Assembly: GCF_963169125.1 (NCBI RefSeq) | Contig: NC_084794.1 | Span: 223,321,409-223,385,408, forward strand | Origin: Humulus lupulus | Taxonomy: Eukaryota > Streptophyta > Magnoliopsida > Rosales > Cannabaceae | Length of the DNA: 64,000 bases | Direction of reading: 5' to 3' | In this document: positions 58,634-64,000 of the stretch, one piece after another | Layout of the letters: each line of letters starts with the position of its first letter | How positions within the stretch are numbered: position 1 is the stretch's first letter | Translations under genes and position numbers: made by a program | The notes under the pieces: model-generated | Told to the model about the DNA's origin: nothing | Database searches by the model: none | What the model saw: only the letters and a program-made list of their open reading frames with translations

Positions 58634-60487
58634 TGTTGGGAAACTTATATAGGATATTTATTTATTTTCATGTAGATCTCATATTAAACAAATTAATATG
58701 AGATAACCTAGAACATATTTCTAAAATTGAATTCAAAGAGAAACAATGACAAGAATACTTACATTATACGCAGTGGAATGAATGAGTCATTCCTTCAGTT
58801 TCTCTAACCCTTGTATCCTTTCTGTCCAGAGTATTATCAAGAAATTAAGCTGATCTTCTATAATCTTCACAGTCTTCCAAAGTATCCTTAGAATCACCTA
58901 GACTAGAGTGGGCAATTCTCAACACATGAGATAGATACAGAGAGAAGAAGAAAAAAAATACTAAAGAGGCTTAAAAAATGAGTTGTGTTTAGAGAGAATC
59001 TAAAAATCTATCAGAAAATCTGACTTGTGACTTCTCAAACTTGTGTTTTGACTTCTCTATAAGCACTCCTTTTATAGACTCAATTAGAACATTTAATTTA
59101 ATTAAAAATCAATAAAATAATAGCCAATTAACAACCCTAGGTCGAAATTATCATGGGCTTTAGGCCCGTGAAATTTCTCATTTGATTATAAGCCCATTGG
59201 ACTTAAAATCAAGGCCTGTATTATTTTCTATTGATTTAATTAATTAAATAATTATTTAAATCCTTTATCAAATTAATTATTCATAATTTGAACCTTGATT
59301 TAAATTTATTTATTAATTTACATACCAATTTATCTTAATTAATAAATCAGCCCTAATTTATCTTTTCTCTAAATTACATAACTCTCTAAAACTCTCCAAA
59401 ATTGACCTAGTCAACTTTGATAATTCTAATTGATAATTAAATCAATTATTGGAGACTATCTAGATGATTTTATCCAAGGTACAATAGGGACCATGGGCCT
59501 ATGAAATCAAGCTCCAATAAGTTATCATAAATCTAACAAATAAATTTACAAACTTATTAATTCCTCGCGACTCCACTAAAGACTCAGAATTGCACTCTTG
59601 AATTCATAGAACGTTCTATAACTAATATAGATACGCTATTAGTTATCCATTGTTACAACCATAATTGTCATTCAATCCTCTATATACGGTCTACAATGAG
59701 ATGGGACTAAAATATCTTTTTACCCTCATTGTATTTTATCCTTAAAACACTTAGTTCCTTGTACATGATATTTTAGTAAACTAATTTAATTACTGAAATG
59801 AGATCTCTACCATTTAGCACCTTGAACCAAACTAAAAGGAAACCATCGTTTCACTTCTTCATCAGAATCTATAGATGTTCATATCTATGATTAACACTCC
59901 CACTCAATTATACTACTGAGTTCCCAAGATGTAAGTATGGTATAGTCCGTAGGGTAAGCTGGTAACAAACAAGTCCAAGAACTCAAATAATACAATCAGT
60001 TAGAATACTAACCACTAAGAATTGAGATTAAATTGACCTATGATCAACTATATGATATGACTAGAATATATAATAATAGTATGTTTACTTATCTTATCAA
60101 CTGTCAATATCGGTCCTGTCCGATGTAACAAATACATCTGATCTTATTTACTTTGCTAATGTTCTAGAAAGAACATAACACCACAATGTGTAAGTAGATC
60201 ATATCGTAGATTGGCAAGTCAGTGTAAATCCTGTGCACTGACTAATCTTAGGACTAACTTATTTTGAACATATAATCATATTTATATTCCACTGTGATTA
60301 CGTCACTATAAATACGATTAGCTATATGCTCGGGATTTAATAGAAGTTTATATTAAACAAATAATCATGAAAATAAAACATGTGAGCAAAGTGATTGACC
60401 AAGTCAAAAAATGATTTCTATTCTCTTATTGATAATAAATGAGATTACAAAGAAATTGGGTTTTAATTAGGGCATAAAACCCCAACA
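58634..60487 (-). mobile_element. Copia-type solo LTR with AGAAC target duplication
   Basis: 1854 bp with perfect TGTTGGG..CCCAACA termini, flanked by AGAAC on both sides (58629-58633 and 60488-60492). On the minus strand it starts TGTTGGGGTTTTATGCCC. It has the TAGGCCCATGGTCCC word and is a sister of the LTR at 11423/25650. No internal region. It splits the Gy8 LTR between a GTCTCGGAGGCT word and TTGGTCCG. Confidence 0.92.
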
Positions 60488-61713
60488 AGAACTTGGTCCG
60501 AAAGCCTGTCTTTGCTCATTATTGATGGGATTCTATACTTGGCTGCAACTAGGTTATCGCTAAGGGCTCGAGATTAGGATCGTGCTCGAGGGTCGTTCTT
60601 ATTTCACATTACACTTGGACCTGAGGTAAGAAAACTGCACCCATTACGAGATGTACATGATTAGGGCTTGGCTCGAATGTTGAATATAGTCTTGATTGGG
60701 CGTTGGCCCCTGTAAATCCGCATGATTATGATTATGCTTGTGATTATTGATTAAGCATGTTGAATGCTTTGTATATGGATACTTGCTTATGATAAATGCC
60801 TGTAAGCATTATACACTTGAGAAAAGCATTTACTTATCAGTCAAGGACGACAATAGCGCTAAGCGTTGGGCGAAAATCATTGACTTATCTGTCAAAGACG
60901 ACAATAGCACTGAATGCTTGTCGAAAAACATTGACTTTTGAGTCAAGGGCGGCAATAACGCATAAAACGTTTGTTGATATGGTTAGATCTAATCAGGAGC
61001 ACGTCATATATGCTTGTTTGACCCAATGGTCATGGAAAACTGAAGCGCCAGGTATGCTAGACGAGCTCCAAGGCTAGTTATTCAGAGGACATGAAAATGG
61101 GCCCCAGGGTGACTTATTAGTCCCATATTCTAGGGCTGGGCCCCAGTGTGGTTTATTAATCATGTACTTGGGCAATGGGTCGTGTTATGATTCAGTTAAT
61201 CATTTAATTAGGTCATCTGGTCCCATATGACATTTTAGTCAGTTATATGAATGGTATGCATGCATGAGTAGGTTTATTACTACTGGGCATGTTTATTGTG
61301 ATTTGGAAATGTGTTATTCACTACTTATGAGCATGTTTAAGTTTTCTTGTTCGGCTCACAGATTCTATGTGATGCAGATAAGGGGAAAAGAAAGCTAGAC
61401 CGGCCATGAGTTGGAGAGCTTAGGTGGCAATGTGTACATATGCGGCCGCTTGACCGGCATGACCAAGGTTTCTCAGAGGATCTAGGGTTAAACCCTATTT
61501 TTTCCACTTAGGTCGGCAGGTTGTAACTTTTGAGTTGTAATTACCCCTTTGGAGCTATAAACCACTTTCTAAATGTTTATTATGGGATCCCATGTACAAC
61601 TTAACGTTTTAATGAAATATATATTCCTCTTAACTGAAATTTTTAACCCTGGACCATTAATCACATTTAGATGCACGTTTATGGCCTAATGATTCGTTTA
61701 GCGAGTTAAGCAC

Positions 61714-62450
61714 TATAAAGCCCTACTACTCAGGGATCGTTACACTGTGTATTTTAAATAATGCTAAACTCACTAAACGAGTCATTTGGCCATAACCGTG
61801 TAACTAAACGTTTACTTCATACATGAGATCCCAAAATACATTTAAAAAGGTTAACTACAATTGAAAGGTTACAACCAGCTGACCTAAGCGGCAAAATTGG
61901 GTTTGACCCTAGTTCCTATACAAAACCTCGGTCGTGGTGGTCGAGCGGCCGCATATGTACCCCAAAAATGTCCTCGGGGGTAAAATAGTCAAAATCCCCA
62001 GAATTCCCTCCTGATCTCACTAACTCCAAATATACCTCAAATATTTATTCTCATTTCCCAATAACCCGGTAATGTACTAAATACCCAAAATACCCCTTGA
62101 CTCACCCTGAGTCAGGTATTGGACCCGTTGTGACTTTCTTGCTAACTTGCTCCCTAGGACTGCCTCGTGCCAAGTAACCAAAATATATCCACATAATGAT
62201 GTGGTCCAACACATATATGCCAAATATACCCGTAACGGGCCAAATTACGAAAATTGCCCTTTTAATCAAAAATGGGCCCCACATGCATAATTAATACACC
62301 TAAACATGCATATCAAGTCATATTATGATATAACTCACATAATCATATAATGATACACATATATATCACATAACACATAATTTCCATAATTTTCCATCTT
62401 GGCCCCCTAATTAAGGCCCTAAGCCTTATTAGGTAATCTGGGACGTTACA
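61714..62450 (-). mobile_element. Short minus-strand gypsy LTR with AGCAC duplication
   Basis: 737 bp with LTR ends TATAAAG (drifted from TGTAACG) and GACGTTACA, flanked by AGCAC (61709-61713 and 62451-62455). The left part is the LTR 3' end and the right part its start; the middle (about 1.7 kb in sister copies) is missing near 61960, so this solo LTR is internally deleted. It lies inside the Gy8 LTR. Confidence 0.88.
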
Positions 62451-62505
62451 AGCACTATTTAAAATACACAGTGTAACGTCCTTGGCTAACCAGGGCATTA
62501 CAACT

Positions 62506-62517
62506 TGGTATCAGAGC
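62506..62517 (+). promoter_or_regulatory. Gy8 primer-binding site
   Basis: Exact TGGTATCAGAGC following the LTR end at 62502 by three bases. Confidence 0.85.
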
Positions 62518-62672
62518 GTGCCAAGGTTAAGGATTTCTGAAGACAGGCTGGGCATGTACACTCGCCACTAAAGGTAAGCTCGACTCAGGGTTCGATAACT
62601 ATTTGTGTTTAACTACTTAAATAGGATATAAATGCCTTATCTGCATGCCTTATTAGGTAGCATGAGATATAC
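62518..62672 (+). other. Gy8 leader remnant
   Basis: About 155 bp resembling the Gy4 leader (AGGCTGGGCATGTACACTCG, AGCTCGACTCAGGGTTCG, TTATTAGGTAGCATGAGATA), ending at 62672 where similarity stops and copia sequence begins. Confidence 0.65.
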
Positions 62673-63203
62673 ATAATTAGAATTTTTATTCATAACATTG
62701 AAAGTTACATCATTGGTGCACAACTTAACCATACCCTCACAAGAGTACCTCTTTCCCAAAAATACATTGGATTTGGTAAAAATAAGTTTACCAGACTCAA
62801 AAATGGCTTTAATGCCGAGCTTTACAAGAAAATTACCACTTACCAAGTTTCTACTCATTTTGGGAACATAAAGCACATTTACTAATGTTACTTTCTTGTC
62901 GGAAGTGAAAAAGACTTCAATGGTACCTTTTCCAAGTACCTTGGATTTGCCCTCATTGCCCATTTGAATTTCATGGTTGCCCTTTGACTTTTCAAAGGTC
63001 TTGAACAATGATTTTTCATAGGTGACATGAACGGTGGCACATGTGTCATACCACCATCCCTTCACCTTGCCTTGGACCGTATTCACCTCACTAAGGGTAG
63101 CAACTATATTCTCTTCTTCAGTTGCATTTACCTTAGGTCCTTGTTGGCCTTTTCTATGCCTACACTCTCTAGCATAGTGACCCTTTTTCCTCACACAAAG
63201 CAA
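62673..63203 (-). pseudogene. Cop4 knuckle and protease
   Basis: Reads KKGHYARECRHRK (the second half of a CCHC knuckle), then WWYDTCATVHVTYEKSLF, where the usual D-T-G-A-T active site reads D-T-C-A-T (Gly to Cys). Next are KSKGNHEIQMGNEGKSKVLG, VNVLYVPKMSRNLVSGNFL and a FNVMNKNS end at the junction. The Gly-to-Cys change would probably spoil the protease. The first Cys pair of the knuckle is in another frame (63351-63169). Confidence 0.83.
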
Positions 63204-63425
63204 GGACCTTTCTCGCCCTTAAACTTGTTAGGATTTGTTTTTGGACCCAATGATGTCTCATTACCCTTCTTGCCTTTCCCATTGTTTTTGGGATGTTTTG
63301 GTTGTGACACCACATTTGCTTTGCCAGTCTCTCTATTAGACCCCTCCACAAGTTTATCTCTACATATCGATTCCTCCTCGATTCAAATATGATTTTTTAT
63401 TTCCTCCAAATAATAATCCTCATTT

Positions 63426-63986
63426 TTATGAAGGATTTTTTTTCCTATAGCTCCTCCAAGTTGGTGGTAATTTTGCCACTATAGCACCAACTTGAAAGGC
63501 CTCGCGAAGCTCAATCTTCAATACTTTCAATTTGTTAACAATTATTTGCAGCTCATGTATTTGCAGAAGAATAGGTTTATTACCAAAAAACTTGAAATCA
63601 ATATATTGAGAAATCAAAAACTTTTTGGTACCTTCCTCTTCTGCCTTGAATTTTGTCTCAAGTGCATCCCATATCTCCTTTGCCGACTTGGTCTCGGTGT
63701 AAAGGTCATAGAGCCTATCGGATAGGGCGTTGAGGATATGACCCCTACAAAGGAGATTGTCCTCCTCCCTCATCCTTCTTTTCTCCACCACCTTGGGAGT
63801 GTCCTTGTCGGATGGCGTTGGGAGAGGTTCAAGTGTGGACTCTAGGATGTAGGCGATCTTGAGAGTGGTTAAGAGAAACCTCACCTTGTCTTTCCACCTA
63901 GTGAAATTGGATCCATCAAACCTATCCAACCTCACTAGGTCTTGGTTCATGATTTTGATGGTCTCACCTTCCATTGAAGCAAACAA
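63426..63986 (-). pseudogene. gag: Cop4 gag
   Basis: Starts at or near MEGETIKIMN (63974 or so). Blocks: LDRFDGSNFTRWKDKVRFLL (the copia gag N-terminal motif), CRGHILNALSDRLYDLY, AKEIWDALETKFKAEEEG, KFLISQYIDFKFF, QIHELQIIVNKLK and AKLPPTWRSYRK. This is a clean 186-codon frame, and the least broken copia piece here. Similar to UBN2-type gag of copia elements. Confidence 0.85.
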
Positions 63987-64000
63987 GGGGTAAGCTTTTG

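Larger units (their letters stand above)
57415..62502 (+). repeat. Gy8 5' LTR, split by two solo LTRs
   Basis: Starts TTTAACGTTC (drifted from TGTAACGTCC) and ends GCATTACA. It matches the Gy4 LTR in order: the GAGACCACATTATTATGTGG landmark (57655-57676), a donor-like AG-GTAATT at 58125, a GC block (58335-58520), tandem units (60820-60970) and an acceptor-like GTGATGCAG ending at 61377. Net length 2487 bp is close to Gy4 (about 2503). Confidence 0.83.
57415..62672 (+). mobile_element. Gy8: gypsy chromovirus-like element reduced to its 5' LTR and leader
   Basis: Its 5' LTR spans 57415-62502 (about 2.49 kb after removal of two nested insertions), followed by the primer site and a short leader to 62672, where a copia fragment takes over. 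No coding region is left. It interrupts the RT of Gy7. Confidence 0.78.
62673..64000 (-). mobile_element. Cop4: copia gag-protease fragment
   Basis: The minus strand carries gag (63986 to 63426) then a knuckle and protease (63203 to about 62673). The integrase and RT part should lie to the left but is absent; the frame passes straight into Gy8 leader. The 5' end lies outside the window. Confidence 0.8.

Overview
This window looks like repeat-rich intergenic DNA from a flowering plant, probably a eudicot. I see no host gene, tRNA or rRNA. Nearly everything from about 1 kb onward is LTR retrotransposon: Ty3/gypsy elements (Tekay/Del-like chromoviruses, one Athila element, one Tat-like element) and Ty1/copia elements. 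They are nested in and truncated by one another. Every coding region is broken by stops and frameshifts, so the coding entries are pseudogenes. The species cannot be named from the sequence.

Layout. Positions 75-530 hold a decayed PIF/Harbinger transposase. 1020-3957 is a minus-strand gypsy remnant (Gy1) holding an Athila-type solo LTR (2188-3603). 3958-11415 is a minus-strand chromovirus (Gy2) with a candidate GATAA duplication; its pol is fused to its own 3' LTR, and its 5' LTR carries a solo LTR (7383-9729, duplication TAAAA). 11423-~26110 is a copia-type LTR split by a 13.7-kb Athila element (Ath1, 11945-25649, two LTRs of 1409 bp), which is itself split inside RNase H by a solo LTR (17149-19038, duplication GAGTT). 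26110-27340 is mostly unassigned. 27340-28052 holds two LTR scraps.

28053-39540 is the fullest chromovirus (Gy4: gag, zinc knuckle, protease, RT, RNase H, integrase, chromodomain), with a copia-type solo LTR in its 5' LTR. 39541-41112 is another gypsy LTR (Gy5). 41113-46605 is a minus-strand Tat-like element (Gy6) in which gag and protease are followed by a second gag where reverse transcriptase should be. 46606-50706 is a copia element (Cop3) cut off in RT. 50707-53477 holds two LTR fragments. 53478-57414 is a chromovirus (Gy7) cut in RT by another (Gy8, 57415-62672). The Gy8 LTR carries a copia-type solo LTR (58634-60487, duplication AGAAC) and a short minus-strand gypsy LTR (61714-62450, duplication AGCAC). 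62673-64000 is a minus-strand copia gag-protease fragment running off the window.

Four insertions have exact 5-bp target duplications that can be read directly, which fixes the nesting order. The most interesting shared feature is the layout of the long gypsy LTRs. Several unrelated ones carry a strong GT(A)AG-type donor after the presumed leader and a GTGCAG-type acceptor near the 3' end, which suggests an intron lying within the LTR. Most also carry a GC-rich block that differs in sequence between families.
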